Below are positions 1 to 9,283 of a stretch of 64,000 nt of DNA, piece by piece. Under the pieces are notes generated by a model. That model saw only the letters and a program-made list of their open reading frames with translations. It was not told the DNA's origin and did no database searches. Origin of the DNA: DASQZT01 sp035638575 (GTDB taxonomy: Bacteria; Acidobacteriota; Terriglobia; Bryobacterales; Bryobacteraceae); contig DASQZT010000098.1 in the NCBI GenBank assembly GCA_035638575.1, positions 62,001 through 126,000 on the forward strand, written 5' to 3'. How positions within the stretch are numbered: position 1 is the stretch's first letter; every line of letters starts with the position of its first letter. A program made the translations under genes and the position numbers.

Positions 1-1366
1 CCCAGCACGTTCATCAGCCGCTTGAACCCGTGAGCAGCCAGCAGGCTGCAGGCGATCGCGCTGCGATAGCCGCTCTTGCAGTGAACCGCCGTAAGACGAT
101 TCGGGTCGACTGATGCCACCTCCGCGCGCAATCCGTCGAGAGGCCGCAACAGGGCACCCGGGATGTGCCCCTGGTCCCGCTCGGACCGGCGGCGGACATC
201 CACGATGCACAGCTCCGGGTTTGCCGCCATTTCGCCGCTCAGCTCCTGCACCGGACCTGATCGATGAAGTCCAGCGGCAAACTCACGCGCGCCCAGCCGG
301 CGATGCCATCGTCCAGCATGCCCACCACGCGCTCGATTCCCACGCGGGCCAGGCGAATGCGGGCCTCATCCGCGGCCTTGCGGTCCTCCGCGACCAGGAT
401 GAGTTCGCGATCCAGCCCCAGGATGGCGCTGGCCCACGCCGCAAACTGCCCGCCCAGTCCAATCTGGATCGAGCCGGGGATGTGGCCCGAGCAGAACAGC
501 GTCGCATTGCGGGTGTCGAGCAGGGCCGCGCCCTGCCGCTGCCGCCCGAGCACTTCCGCCGGAGGCAGCGCCGGCACGGGCGGCAGATCCTCCAGCGGCG
601 CCGCGCCGTGGCGGTTGGCATCCCACGTCGCGCTGGAAGTACTCGGGCCGCGGGGGAAGGTCGTGCGTCATCAGCTGGATGAACTGCTCCCGCGCCATGG
701 GTTGCAACGCGTAGTTGGAGAGGCGCTCGCGGCCTATGGTCGAGCTGCGGTCGGCGCCGATGTTCCGCCCGCACATGGAGCCCGCCCCGTGCGCCGGATA
801 GACGCGCACCTCGTCCGGCAGCGCCAGCAACTTCCGGGGCAGGCTGTATACAGCATCCCGGCAAGTTCCTGTGGCGTGTGGTTGTCGGCGAGATCCGGCC
901 TTCCCACGTCGCCGATGAACAGTGTGTCGCCGGTCAGCGCGGCGGCCGGCCCGCCTCCGCGCTCCAGATCGATGACCACCACGCTGATGCTCTCCAGAGT
1001 GTGGCCGGGCGTCTCGAGGAACCGCAGCCGGCACTTGCCGAATTCGATTTCGTCGCCGTCCCGCACCCCCCGGTGCGGGAAGGTTGCGCCGGAGCCTTCC
1101 CCAATGTAGATGGTGGCGCCGGTGCGCTGAGCCAGTTCCTGGTGGCCCGAAACAAAATCGGCGTGCAAGTGGGTCTCGATAATATGGGCGATCCGCAGCC
1201 CCTGCTGCCGCGCCGTCTCCAGATAAGGGTCGACGTCGCGCTGCGGATCCACCACGGCGGCAATGCCATCCGACCCGATCAGGTAGGAGGCATGTGCCAG
1301 GCATCCCAGGTAAAACTGTTCGAACGTCACCTGTGAAGCGTAGGCCAAGCGCGGGCCGGAATGCAA
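1..1366 (-). pseudogene. MBL-fold hydrolase with tandem rhodanese domains, three frameshifts, 3' end cut by window
   Basis: The reading order is an N-terminal metallo-beta-lactamase domain, with motif THLHAD and a second His/Asp set in LTGDTLFIGDVGRPD, then two rhodanese domains. The second rhodanese carries the active-site loop HCKSGYRS and runs off position 1. The family acts in persulfide or sulfur metabolism (persulfide-dioxygenase-like MBL plus sulfurtransferase). The frame breaks three times by single bases: near 849 (one base missing, family-like YDSLPRKLLALPDE restored), near 623 (one extra G in a GGG run) and near 254 (one C missing in a CCC run). Repairing each gives one continuous protein. 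The start is probably TTG at 1364-1366, five bases after an AAGGAGG ribosome site; GTG at 1328-1330 is the alternative. Two of the three changes are in homopolymers, so sequencing error and true decay are both possible. Confidence 0.85.
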
Positions 1367-1377
1367 GGGAACCTCCT

Positions 1378-2589
1378 TCACTGCCGCCGCAACAGTTCCA
1401 CCCCGTCGATCCATGCGGTTCCGCCGATCTTGTTGTCGAATTTCCACGATGGCTCGCGGAACACCTGCACCCGAACGAGATTAGTCCCCCGGGGCACAGT
1501 GAAATCGGAATGAACCTGCACCCAGTCCGCCGTTCCGGCGAGCGGAGCGGTGCGAACATCGAGCCTAGACGGCGATTCGGGATCGAACACGCGCATAGCG
1601 ATGCCACGGTCCGTGGTGATCCCCGCAACTTTGATCCAGGCACTGAGCCGGAACGCGCCCGCCGTGACGACCGCCGCCTGGGACACGCCCTGGTAGTTCA
1701 GGTTATCGGTCCCGTCAAACTGAATCCGCAGGGACCAGCGGCCTTCGCGCGCGGCGGTGGAGTCGCGCTCTTCGCTCACGTGTTCGGCACCGGACGGCGT
1801 CCAATCGAAAACGCAGGAAGGAATGCCCGGGCCGGAAAACTCGCTTTCGAAGCCGCCGTTGCGCAGGAGGTGCACGCCGCCGCCGGCGTATGCGGACCAG
1901 GCGGCCGCGGCCTCGGCATAGAGACGGCCGGCCAGCAGAAAATCGACGTACCGCGCGGCGAGCGGCCTGGTTGCGTACCCGCGAGACTCCATCCATTGCC
2001 ACAGCTCCCGGGCGGCTGCCGTGTTGGCTGTGGCCACCGTGTATTCGAAAAAACGCCGCGCCGCGGCCGGGTCCGCCGGGACTCCGCCTAGCAGCTCGTC
2101 GATTGGCAGGCCCGACCGGGCGTAGGAGAGAAACACCACCGAGTCGTAGTCGCGGACCAGCTCGAGAATGTGGCGCGAGAGCGCGATGGCGTCGCGAGTG
2201 CGGCCGGTGCGCCAGTGGAAGCTCGCGGCCGCCCACAGGATGGGAGGCGAGTCAGGAGCAAGCTCGACGGCGCGCCGGCAGGCGTATGCGGCCTTTTCGG
2301 CATCGCCGGCAAGCAGGAGCGACTCGCCGGCATCGCACCAACGATCGGCGGAGGCGGAATCCCGACGCAGCGCCTCGAGCGCCTCCTCCCGCCCGAGGGC
2401 GGCGGCGTCCGCACCCAACTCGAAGCGGCGTCCGTGGACGCGGTCGATCAGTTGCCCGGTGTCGCAGATGTGAAAACGGCAAAGTGCCGCTTCCACCGCG
2501 GAGTTGTTACGATATGCGGTCTCGAGCAGTATGCCGGCAGCCGAGGCAACCATCAGAATGGCGGAGATCGCGGGCACCGCACGCATCAT
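1378..2589 (-). CDS. TPR-containing protein with C-terminal carbohydrate-binding-like domain
   Basis: This is a 403-residue protein with an N-terminal hydrophobic anchor (about residues 5-24), a helical TPR-like region (about 70-150; note DRWCDAGESLLLAGDAEKAA) and a C-terminal beta-rich part beginning at LLRNGGFES. That phrase, followed by SLRIQFDG and later GTAWIDGVEL, is typical of carbohydrate-binding-module-like jelly rolls. It faces the O-antigen-ligase-like gene at 2611, with only 21 bases between the two start codons. A shared role in exopolysaccharide assembly is therefore likely but is an inference. No enzymatic motif is visible. Its stop lies 11 bases before the start of the MBL/rhodanese gene, so the two may be cotranscribed. 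Confidence 0.75.
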   Translation of the reverse strand: MMRAVPAISAILMVASAAGILLETAYRNNSAVEAALCRFHICDTGQLIDRVHGRRFELGADAAALGREEALEALRRDSASADRWCDAGESLLLAGDAEKAAYACRRAVELAPDSPPILWAAASFHWRTGRTRDAIALSRHILELVRDYDSVVFLSYARSGLPIDELLGGVPADPAAARRFFEYTVATANTAAARELWQWMESRGYATRPLAARYVDFLLAGRLYAEAAAAWSAYAGGGVHLLRNGGFESEFSGPGIPSCVFDWTPSGAEHVSEERDSTAAREGRWSLRIQFDGTDNLNYQGVSQAAVVTAGAFRLSAWIKVAGITTDRGIAMRVFDPESPSRLDVRTAPLAGTADWVQVHSDFTVPRGTNLVRVQVFREPSWKFDNKIGGTAWIDGVELLRRQ

Positions 2590-2610
2590 CTTGAACCGGA
2601 ACTCACCTCC

Positions 2611-3987
2611 ATGGTAAAACGCGCGCTGTTTCTGTTCACTCTCGCGGCCGTGTGGGGCTACGCGGTGTGGCGTGCCGGCGGCGTGGTGGGCTTCGACCGC
2701 AAGGTCTTCCTGCTGGCGCTAGGGATTGCCGGGTTGTGTTACTGGCTGGTAAACCGGCGCGGCGCCGCGCCGATGCCGCCCCTGCTGCGGTGGACCGGCT
2801 GCCTGCTACCGGCTTATGTGGCCCTGCAGCTCGTGCCCCTTCCCTCGGGAGTCCTCGCAACCCTGTCGCCGGCCCGGCTCGAACTCTTGCGTGCCGTCAA
2901 GGCGCTGTCGCCCGGTGAGCGAGCCGCAACTCTGAGCGTGGCACCGGGAATCACCATGAACCACTTCCTGCTGGTCTGCGGTTACGCGCTCGTCTTCTTT
3001 CTGACTTACCAGATGGCGGCGGCATGGGGCGATCGCCGTTGGGTGTTGATCTTACCGCTCGTCGTGATAGCGGGAGCCCAGGCCGCCCTGGGGATCCCGC
3101 AGGCGTTGGCCGGCCATCCGGCCCATGGGACTTACGTCGACCGCGACCATTACGCGGGCCTGCTCGAGATGGTGCTGCCCTTCACCCTGGTCTATCCCAT
3201 TTACCTGTGGCGCGAAATGAGGGCGCGCGGGGATTTTTCGCTGCGCCCGGCCGTTCCGGTGTGCCTGGTCGCGTGCATTGCGGTGCTGATCTTCACAGGC
3301 TCTCTTCTTTCCCTTTCGCGCATGGGCTTTGTCGCGCCGCTGTTTTCCATTCTGGTGATGGGCATAGTCGCCTGGGGCGGCAACGGATGGCGCTCCGCCG
3401 CGATCATCGCGCTGCTCGGCGCGGCTCTCATCGCGGGCTTCGTATTCCTGCCTTCCGATCAACTGATCGCGCGCTTCGTCCAGTCGGCCTCTGAACAGGG
3501 CGCCGAGGGACGCCTGACGCTGTGGCGCGAGAGCCTGAAGGTATTTCGCGCGTTTCCGGTCTTCGGTTGCGGGCTCGGCGGTTTCGAATCGGCTTTCCTG
3601 CGCTACAAGGTTTCGGCGCCGATGGTTAGCGACGACCACGCGCACAACGACTACCTGCAGTTCCTCATCGAGTTGGGCATTGCCGGTTTTGTCATCGGCG
3701 CGACGCTATTTGCGGCGATCCTGTTCAAGGCCGCGCGGGCCGCCTCACCTGGCAGGGAGCCGCGCCACCGGTTTCTGGCGATCGCGGGCATCGGCGCCTT
3801 CGCGGCCATTGGCCTGCACAGCTTTGTGGACTTCAACCTCTATATCCCCGCCAACGCCATGCTGCTCGCCTGGATCGCCGGCGTGGCCTCGAGCCTCGAG
3901 GGCGCCGGCCAGGTCCAGCACACGGCCGAACGGAACCACCACTTTGAGCCAGCCCAGCGCAACCAGCACGCCCGCCGCGCATATTAA
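2611..3987 (+). CDS. O-antigen ligase/polymerase family membrane protein (Wzy_C)
   Basis: This is a 458-residue polytopic inner-membrane protein with about ten hydrophobic segments. The central to C-terminal part has the Wzy/WaaL hallmark: FGCGLGGFESAF, then a periplasmic stretch with DDHAHNDYLQFLIELGIAG. These enzymes transfer or polymerise lipid-linked glycans on the periplasmic side, so a role in exopolysaccharide or O-antigen formation is expected. The ATG at 2611 is chosen because the open frame upstream lies antisense to the TPR gene and the hydrophobic N-terminus begins here; the ribosome site is weak. Substrate cannot be deduced. Confidence 0.88.
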   Translation: MVKRALFLFTLAAVWGYAVWRAGGVVGFDRKVFLLALGIAGLCYWLVNRRGAAPMPPLLRWTGCLLPAYVALQLVPLPSGVLATLSPARLELLRAVKALSPGERAATLSVAPGITMNHFLLVCGYALVFFLTYQMAAAWGDRRWVLILPLVVIAGAQAALGIPQALAGHPAHGTYVDRDHYAGLLEMVLPFTLVYPIYLWREMRARGDFSLRPAVPVCLVACIAVLIFTGSLLSLSRMGFVAPLFSILVMGIVAWGGNGWRSAAIIALLGAALIAGFVFLPSDQLIARFVQSASEQGAEGRLTLWRESLKVFRAFPVFGCGLGGFESAFLRYKVSAPMVSDDHAHNDYLQFLIELGIAGFVIGATLFAAILFKAARAASPGREPRHRFLAIAGIGAFAAIGLHSFVDFNLYIPANAMLLAWIAGVASSLEGAGQVQHTAERNHHFEPAQRNQHARRAY

Positions 3988-4071
3988 CCCGATGCTCATC
4001 ACGATATAGAGATCGGCGGGCCGGCCGGATTCCTGTAGGGCTGCCGCGCCGCGATCCTGCGGGGCCCGTAA

Positions 4072-4350
4072 CTATCGGCCGGACCACTTCTGCCGCACTT
4101 CATCAACGAACTTTTCGGGGTCCCTGGCTTCGAAAAGGACGGCAGTGCCATCACCCTTCGGCGGAAGAAGCACCAGGCGCCGGTTGCCGGCATGGTAGAT
4201 GCGAATCGTTTTGCCGCTGGCGACACGGAACCACCCGGATTGATAATGCGCGTTCGCGAATCCGTTCGTGCGTGCGGCCGGCTGCCAGTCCGTTTCGGCG
4301 CCGAAATCGACAACCCGGATGTGCTCCACATCAACGCTGGTTGCGTTCAA
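4072..4350 (-). CDS. Bacterial PH-domain fragment, N-terminally short
   Basis: The frame encodes about 92 residues resembling the C-terminal half of a bacterial PH-like domain: VEHIRVVDFG, then WQPAARTNGF, GWFRVASGKTIRIYH and a final DPEKFVDEVRQKW helix. Coding similarity continues upstream of the nominal TTG (4348-4350) through HDKFYPVTL, but a stop near 4382-4384 closes the frame just beyond the dxs stop codon. No good start or ribosome site is visible. It is either a very small stand-alone domain or the tail of a gene whose 5' part was lost at the dxs junction. No function is claimed. Confidence 0.5.
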   Translation of the reverse strand: MNATSVDVEHIRVVDFGAETDWQPAARTNGFANAHYQSGWFRVASGKTIRIYHAGNRRLVLLPPKGDGTAVLFEARDPEKFVDEVRQKWSGR

Positions 4351-4419
4351 GGTGACCGGATAAAACTTGTCGTGGATTAATTATTGCGGGGTCAAGGTGT
4401 AACTTGGAGGACCGGGCAG

Positions 4420-6318
4420 CTATTGGTTGTACCGCAAGGGCTCGAGTTTGCCGGCTTGGATGTGGGGCCGGAGCTTCTCCAGGGCTGCCTCTACGCTGAT
4501 CCCATACTTCGCGCGCAGGGCCGCCAGGTTGCCGTGCTCGATAAACTGATCCGGCCAGCCAATCCGAACGACGGGAGTCGTGAGACCGAGGTTGTTCAGT
4601 TCTTCCAGAACAGCGCTGCCGAAGCCGCCCTTCAAAACGTGGTCCTCGAGGGTCACGATCACATCCACGCTGCGGGCGTAGAATTCGAGCATCTCGGTAT
4701 CGATGGGCTTGGCAAAGCGGGCGTTAATGACTGCCGCGGGGTAATCCTCGCTCTCCAGTCTGCGGGCTAATTCCTCCGCCATCGGGACGAGTGCTCCAAG
4801 AGCGAAGATAGCGGCCCGGTCACCGTCGCTATGTTGCAGCAGTTCGGCCTTGCCGATGGGAATGACGTGCGGAACATCTTTCACCGGAGTGCCGGGACCG
4901 AGTCCCCGCGGATAACGCACGGCAACGGGGCCGGGCCACTGCATGGCGGTGAAAAGCATGTCGGAAAGCTCGTCCTCGTCTTTGGGAACCATGTGTACCA
5001 GGTTCGGGACCCCCCGCAGATAGCTAATGTCGAAGAGACCGTGGTGCGTGGGACCGTCGTCGGGGGAAAGCCCGCCGCGGTCCATGCAGAACACGACCGG
5101 CAGGTTCTGCAGGCAAACGTCGTGCACGATGGGATCGAACGCGCGCTGAAGGAATGTGGAGTAGATGGCGCAGAAAGGCTTGAATCCCTTGGCGGCCAAC
5201 CCGGCGGCGAACACTACGGCGTGCTCCTCGGCTATCCCGACATCGAAGTACCGGTCCGGATGATGCGGCCGGAAACGGTCGAGACCGGTGCCGTTCGGCA
5301 TTGCGGCAGTGATAGCTACGACTTTCGGGTTAAAGTCGGCCAGCTTCACCAACGTGTCGGCGAACACCTCGGAGTAGGTTCGCCGGCTGAGCGGTTTCGT
5401 CTCGCCGGTCTCGGGATCATAGGGTCCCAGGCCATGAAACTTCTTCTGTTTCTGCACGGCGGGCTCAAACCCCCTGCCTTTCTGGGTGAGCACGTGCAGC
5501 AAAACGGGGCGATCCTGCTTCTTGAGGAACTCGAACGTCTTGATCAGGGTGGCGATGTCGTGCCCGTCGATTGGGCCGTAGTATTTCAGGCCCAGTTCCT
5601 CGAAGATGACGCTGGGCCAGAGCATGCTCTTGGCGGCCTCTTCGGCCCGCCGGGCCATGCGGAGCGCGATGCGGCCGCCGACCCGCTCGACGAGTTTTCC
5701 GGCGCGCTCATGCAAATGGTCGTACCTGGGGTTCGTAACGATCCTGTTGAGGTAGCCGGCGATGGCCCCCACGTTCTTATCGATGGACCATTCGTTGTCG
5801 TTCAAGATCACGATCAGCCGCTTGGTGTGGTGCGCGATGTTGTTCAGCGCTTCGTAGGTGATGCCGCAGGTAAAGGCCGCATCTCCGGCCACGGCAACGA
5901 TGTGTTCCTTCCCTCCAGCCTTATCGCGGGCAACGGCCATGCCTAGTGCCGCCGACAGTGCCGTGCCGGCGTGCCCGGCGCCATAGCAATCGTGCGGGCT
6001 CTCGGTGCGCAGCATGAACCCGTTCAGGCCGCCAGGCGTGCGGATGGTCGCAAATTGCTCTCGCCGGCCCGTGAGCAACTTGTGCACATAGGCTTGATGG
6101 CTGACGTCGAACAGGAAATGGTCCTGCGGCGTGCGGAATACATAGTGCAGGGCGATGGTCAGTTCCACTACGCCCAGGTTGGGTCCCAAGTGGCCGCCGT
6201 TGACGGAGAGGACCGTGATCAGGTCTTCGCGTATCTCGGCGGCCAGCCGCTCCAGATCGGCGCTGGAGAGGCGCTTTATGTCTTCCGGCGAATCAACTCC
6301 ATCGAATAGGCGTGTCAT
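4420..6318 (-). CDS. dxs: 1-deoxy-D-xylulose-5-phosphate synthase
   Basis: The 632-residue protein makes 1-deoxy-D-xylulose 5-phosphate from pyruvate and glyceraldehyde 3-phosphate, the entry step of the MEP isoprenoid pathway; it is a cytosolic thiamine-diphosphate enzyme. Evidence: the N-terminal HLGPNLGVVELTIALHYVF motif, the ThDP/metal region GDAAFTCGITYEALNN followed by NDNEWSID, the pyrimidine-domain IAEEHAVVFAAGLA, and the transketolase C-terminal domain ending in FIEHG. The length is as usual for the family. The start ATG at 6316-6318 gives the standard N-terminus TRLFDGVDSPEDIKRL. It stands apart from other MEP genes here. Confidence 0.98.
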   Translation of the reverse strand: MTRLFDGVDSPEDIKRLSSADLERLAAEIREDLITVLSVNGGHLGPNLGVVELTIALHYVFRTPQDHFLFDVSHQAYVHKLLTGRREQFATIRTPGGLNGFMLRTESPHDCYGAGHAGTALSAALGMAVARDKAGGKEHIVAVAGDAAFTCGITYEALNNIAHHTKRLIVILNDNEWSIDKNVGAIAGYLNRIVTNPRYDHLHERAGKLVERVGGRIALRMARRAEEAAKSMLWPSVIFEELGLKYYGPIDGHDIATLIKTFEFLKKQDRPVLLHVLTQKGRGFEPAVQKQKKFHGLGPYDPETGETKPLSRRTYSEVFADTLVKLADFNPKVVAITAAMPNGTGLDRFRPHHPDRYFDVGIAEEHAVVFAAGLAAKGFKPFCAIYSTFLQRAFDPIVHDVCLQNLPVVFCMDRGGLSPDDGPTHHGLFDISYLRGVPNLVHMVPKDEDELSDMLFTAMQWPGPVAVRYPRGLGPGTPVKDVPHVIPIGKAELLQHSDGDRAAIFALGALVPMAEELARRLESEDYPAAVINARFAKPIDTEMLEFYARSVDVIVTLEDHVLKGGFGSAVLEELNNLGLTTPVVRIGWPDQFIEHGNLAALRAKYGISVEAALEKLRPHIQAGKLEPLRYNQ

Positions 6319-6556
6319 GAAACGTTGGTAGTCAAGTCAGGCGCCGCGCTCTCGAAATATGCAATCAGAGGACGAAGTGGCGGAACGGCGCAGTCACCAA
6401 CCAGGAGAGGAAGAAGTCATGCTCCTCCGCTGGTCTCATCGTCCTATTGTACCCGGATACGCTGCCGCCCCTGGAAGCCAATGCCGCGGCTGCCAACGGG
6501 CACGCACCCGGCCGGGCCGGCGCCGGGACTGGCGCCCGGTTGCCGACCCGGCGCCA

Positions 6557-7060
6557 TCACTGCGCAGCGGCCGCCGGAGCGCCGGTCTCGGGAGTTGTAA
6601 CTGTCTTCTGCCGTTTCTTGGCTGCCTTCGCCGCTGTCTTTGCCGGTGACTTCCGTGCCGCTTTCTTCGCAACAGCCTTCTTTGGCGCGGCAGCGGCACT
6701 CTTGGCGGCATTTGCAGCTTCGGCCCTGACCCGCGCCCAACGTGCCTTCGTTGCCTCGATGATTCTCTTCCGGCCGGCGGCACTAAGCCGCCGCTTCGCC
6801 TTGGCCGGTTCCGGCTTGGCTGGTTCCGACTGTTTCTTCGCCTCGGCCCATCTCTTTCGCTGCGCCTCGGCGATCCTGGCGCGGGCTGCGGCGCTAAGTC
6901 TCCTCCGTTTGCGTCTGACAGATTGAGGAGCAGCCGCCGGCATTGTGTGACCTTCGAGCGTTTGCCGCAGCTCGGCGATCCGTTCGTCGATCCGCCGCTT
7001 CTGAAATTCGTAGCCTTCGATGGCGGCCGTGAGTATTTCGTTAGTGAACTTGTTCGGCAT
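6557..7060 (-). CDS. Basic Ala/Lys-rich protein with two repeated helical DNA-binding-like motifs
   Basis: This 167-residue protein has a short N-terminal helical segment (about 1-40, with RIDERIAELRQTLEG), then two copies of a 17-20 residue motif, RRLSAAARARIAEAQRKRW at about 54-72 and RRLSAAGRKRIIEATKARW at about 90-108. A histone-H1-like tail of Ala/Lys/Pro follows to the end. The repeated motif resembles NUMOD3-type or AT-hook-like DNA-contacting helices found in small proteins of Acidobacteriota. A nucleoid-associated or regulatory role is an inference from composition and motif. The upstream gap (7061-7219) holds weak promoter-like sequence only. Confidence 0.7.
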   Translation of the reverse strand: MPNKFTNEILTAAIEGYEFQKRRIDERIAELRQTLEGHTMPAAAPQSVRRKRRRLSAAARARIAEAQRKRWAEAKKQSEPAKPEPAKAKRRLSAAGRKRIIEATKARWARVRAEAANAAKSAAAAPKKAVAKKAARKSPAKTAAKAAKKRQKTVTTPETGAPAAAAQ

Positions 7061-7219
7061 GTGAGTCGGTTGTAGTCCTTTGAGCGTTTGGAGTTTTCAA
7101 CGCTGATTGTATCTTACACCTGACTGCCCGGTCCAATCCTATTGTAGCTCGCGATTGCGACTTACCTGCAAGACACCGGCTGCGGGTTGACCACGCGCAG
7201 GCTGCTGTCTCGATGACGA

Positions 7220-9274
7220 TCAAACGCGGATGGGCATCGCGTGGACCCGCTTCCCCGTCGCGTCGAACACGGCGTTCGCGATCGCCGGCGCGATGGCGAT
7301 GATGGGAGTCTCTCCGGCCCCCGCCGATTCGAGATCCTTGCGGTCGAGCAGGATCACGTCCAAGTGAGGAATGTCACGGAATCGCGGCACCCGGTACGCC
7401 GCGAATCGCGCGTTGGTGAGCTTGCCATCCTGGAACAGGATCTCCTCCCGCAGCGCCGGGCCGACGCCCATCGTGACACATCCCTCCACCTGAGACCGCA
7501 GGTTGGCCGGATTCAGGATGGCCCCGCACTCGAAGGCCTGGACCACCTCGATCAACCGTGGTACGCCGCTCGAGCGATCCACCTCCACCTCGCAGCAGGC
7601 CGCCACTACCGAGTTCTTTTCGGTCCCGCAAGCGAGGCCGATGCCGGCTCCCGAGCGCCGCTTCTTGCGCCGCTCCACCCAGCCGAACCGTTGGGCGGCC
7701 GCGTTCAGCACGTCGCGCATCCTCTCGTTGTCGAGGTGCGAGAGACGGAACTCGAGGGGATCTTTGCCCGCCGCTTCGGCCAGTTCGTCGGTGAACGCCT
7801 CCCGCGCGAAGTTGTTCGCCGTGGCTGCCAGGACCCGGTACGAGGACTGCCGCAGCGGCGGCTCGGATGCCACGAACCGGACCCGCGTATTGGGGACGCG
7901 ATAGGGGGTGTCCAGCGCCGACGCCCCGGCGTTGTAGTTCGTGCAATCCCAAACCGAGATGGCATTGCCCGCGTCCAGGCCGGCCTCGATTTCAATCAGG
8001 GCGGCGGGGCGGAAATACGCCCATGTGAACTCTTCCGCGCGGGTCCACTGCACCGCCACCGGGCGCCCCGCCTCCCTGGCGAGGCGGGCCGCCTCCGTAG
8101 CCGCCTCTCCAGTGTGTTTGCCTCCGAAGCCTCCGCCGAAGTGAGGCACCAGGACCCGCACCCGATCTTGCGCCACGCCGAACGTCTGGGCGAGTTGCTG
8201 CCGGACGCTCGACGGATTGCTGGTGCCCGTCCAGACCGTGAGGCGCCCGTCCTGCCACTCCGCCACGGCGGCGCGCGGCTCCATGGGGGCGTGCTGAATA
8301 AAGGGCACCTGGTACGACGCCTTCAACCTGGTGCGCGCCTCCGCCAGCCCCTTCTCGACCGAGCCGCGTCCCTGCGCCTGGGGGCGTTCCTGCCGCGCGG
8401 CATGCTGCCTCAGGTAGGCGAAGAGATTGTCGCTCGACGGCTGCTCGACGGTCTTCCACTGGGCCGTGGCGGAGATCGCCGCCAGGGCCTTTCGGGCGGC
8501 GAACGTGGTGGGCGCGGCGCAGGCGACGAAACCGCCATCGCGCAGCGCCGTCACTCCCGGCATCTTCCGCGCCTCGGACAGGTCCACGCTGCCCAGCGTG
8601 GCCCCGTAGGACGGCGGGCGCAGCACGCGGCCGTAGAGCATGCCCGGCCGCACGATGTCGCTGGGGAATCGATGCGCGCCGGTGACCAGTTCGCGAGTGT
8701 CCAACCGGCCCCGGGGCTGGCCCAACAGCTGCCAGTCCTTGGCCGGGGTGACCGTCGTATTGGCCGGCAACGCCCCTTTGTAGGCCGCGGCAAGCTCGGG
8801 CGACCGCGCCAGGTCGGCGTAGCCGTACCGCTTGCCGGAGTACTGGACCGAGCCATCGCGCACTTCGAGCCGCGCGGCATCCACGCCGAACTGCCGCCCA
8901 GCGGAGGCAAGCAGCAGGTCGCGCGCTGTGGCTGCCGCCCGGCGGACCAGGGGCACGGTGCGCGGTGTCGTTCCGCTGCCGGAGGTGCCGCCGTCGTTGG
9001 GCGTCAGGTCCGTGTCGCCCATCACCATGCGCACGCGGTCGAGGGGCACCCGCAGCTCTTCCGCCGCGGCCATCGCCAACTCGGTGAGCGCCCCCTGGCC
9101 TTCCTCGATCTTCCCGCTGAGAACGGTGATGAAGCCGTCCTCCCCGATGTGCAGCCGGGTTTCCAGGTTTCCGGCTCCGCCGCCCCTCTGGGCATCCGAC
9201 CACGGCGCCGTCGCGACAATCAGAAGACCTGCGCCGGCGATCTCCAGAAACTCCCTTCGGTTCACAGTGGACAT
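7220..9274 (-). CDS. Molybdopterin-binding subunit of xanthine-oxidase-family dehydrogenase (IorB type)
   Basis: The 684-residue protein is the large catalytic subunit of a molybdenum hydroxylase. A Tat signal (NRREFLEIAG, about residues 5-14) predicts export as a folded complex. Molybdopterin-domain motifs include GGGFGGKHTGEAATEAA and the C-terminal GAGE with Glu655, matching the catalytic glutamate of the family. The partner small 2Fe-2S subunit lies 9 bases upstream. No FAD subunit is present, as in isoquinoline 1-oxidoreductase-like periplasmic enzymes that pass electrons to cytochromes. The substrate is unknown; N-heterocycles or aldehydes are typical for the family. Confidence 0.93.
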   Translation of the reverse strand: MSTVNRREFLEIAGAGLLIVATAPWSDAQRGGGAGNLETRLHIGEDGFITVLSGKIEEGQGALTELAMAAAEELRVPLDRVRMVMGDTDLTPNDGGTSGSGTTPRTVPLVRRAAATARDLLLASAGRQFGVDAARLEVRDGSVQYSGKRYGYADLARSPELAAAYKGALPANTTVTPAKDWQLLGQPRGRLDTRELVTGAHRFPSDIVRPGMLYGRVLRPPSYGATLGSVDLSEARKMPGVTALRDGGFVACAAPTTFAARKALAAISATAQWKTVEQPSSDNLFAYLRQHAARQERPQAQGRGSVEKGLAEARTRLKASYQVPFIQHAPMEPRAAVAEWQDGRLTVWTGTSNPSSVRQQLAQTFGVAQDRVRVLVPHFGGGFGGKHTGEAATEAARLAREAGRPVAVQWTRAEEFTWAYFRPAALIEIEAGLDAGNAISVWDCTNYNAGASALDTPYRVPNTRVRFVASEPPLRQSSYRVLAATANNFAREAFTDELAEAAGKDPLEFRLSHLDNERMRDVLNAAAQRFGWVERRKKRRSGAGIGLACGTEKNSVVAACCEVEVDRSSGVPRLIEVVQAFECGAILNPANLRSQVEGCVTMGVGPALREEILFQDGKLTNARFAAYRVPRFRDIPHLDVILLDRKDLESAGAGETPIIAIAPAIANAVFDATGKRVHAMPIRV

Positions 9275-9283
9275 GGCCGCCTC

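Noticed and set aside
2170..2610. Long open frame upstream of the O-antigen-ligase-like start
   Set aside because: It is antisense to the TPR gene, has no membrane or domain pattern, and the hydrophobic protein begins cleanly at 2611.
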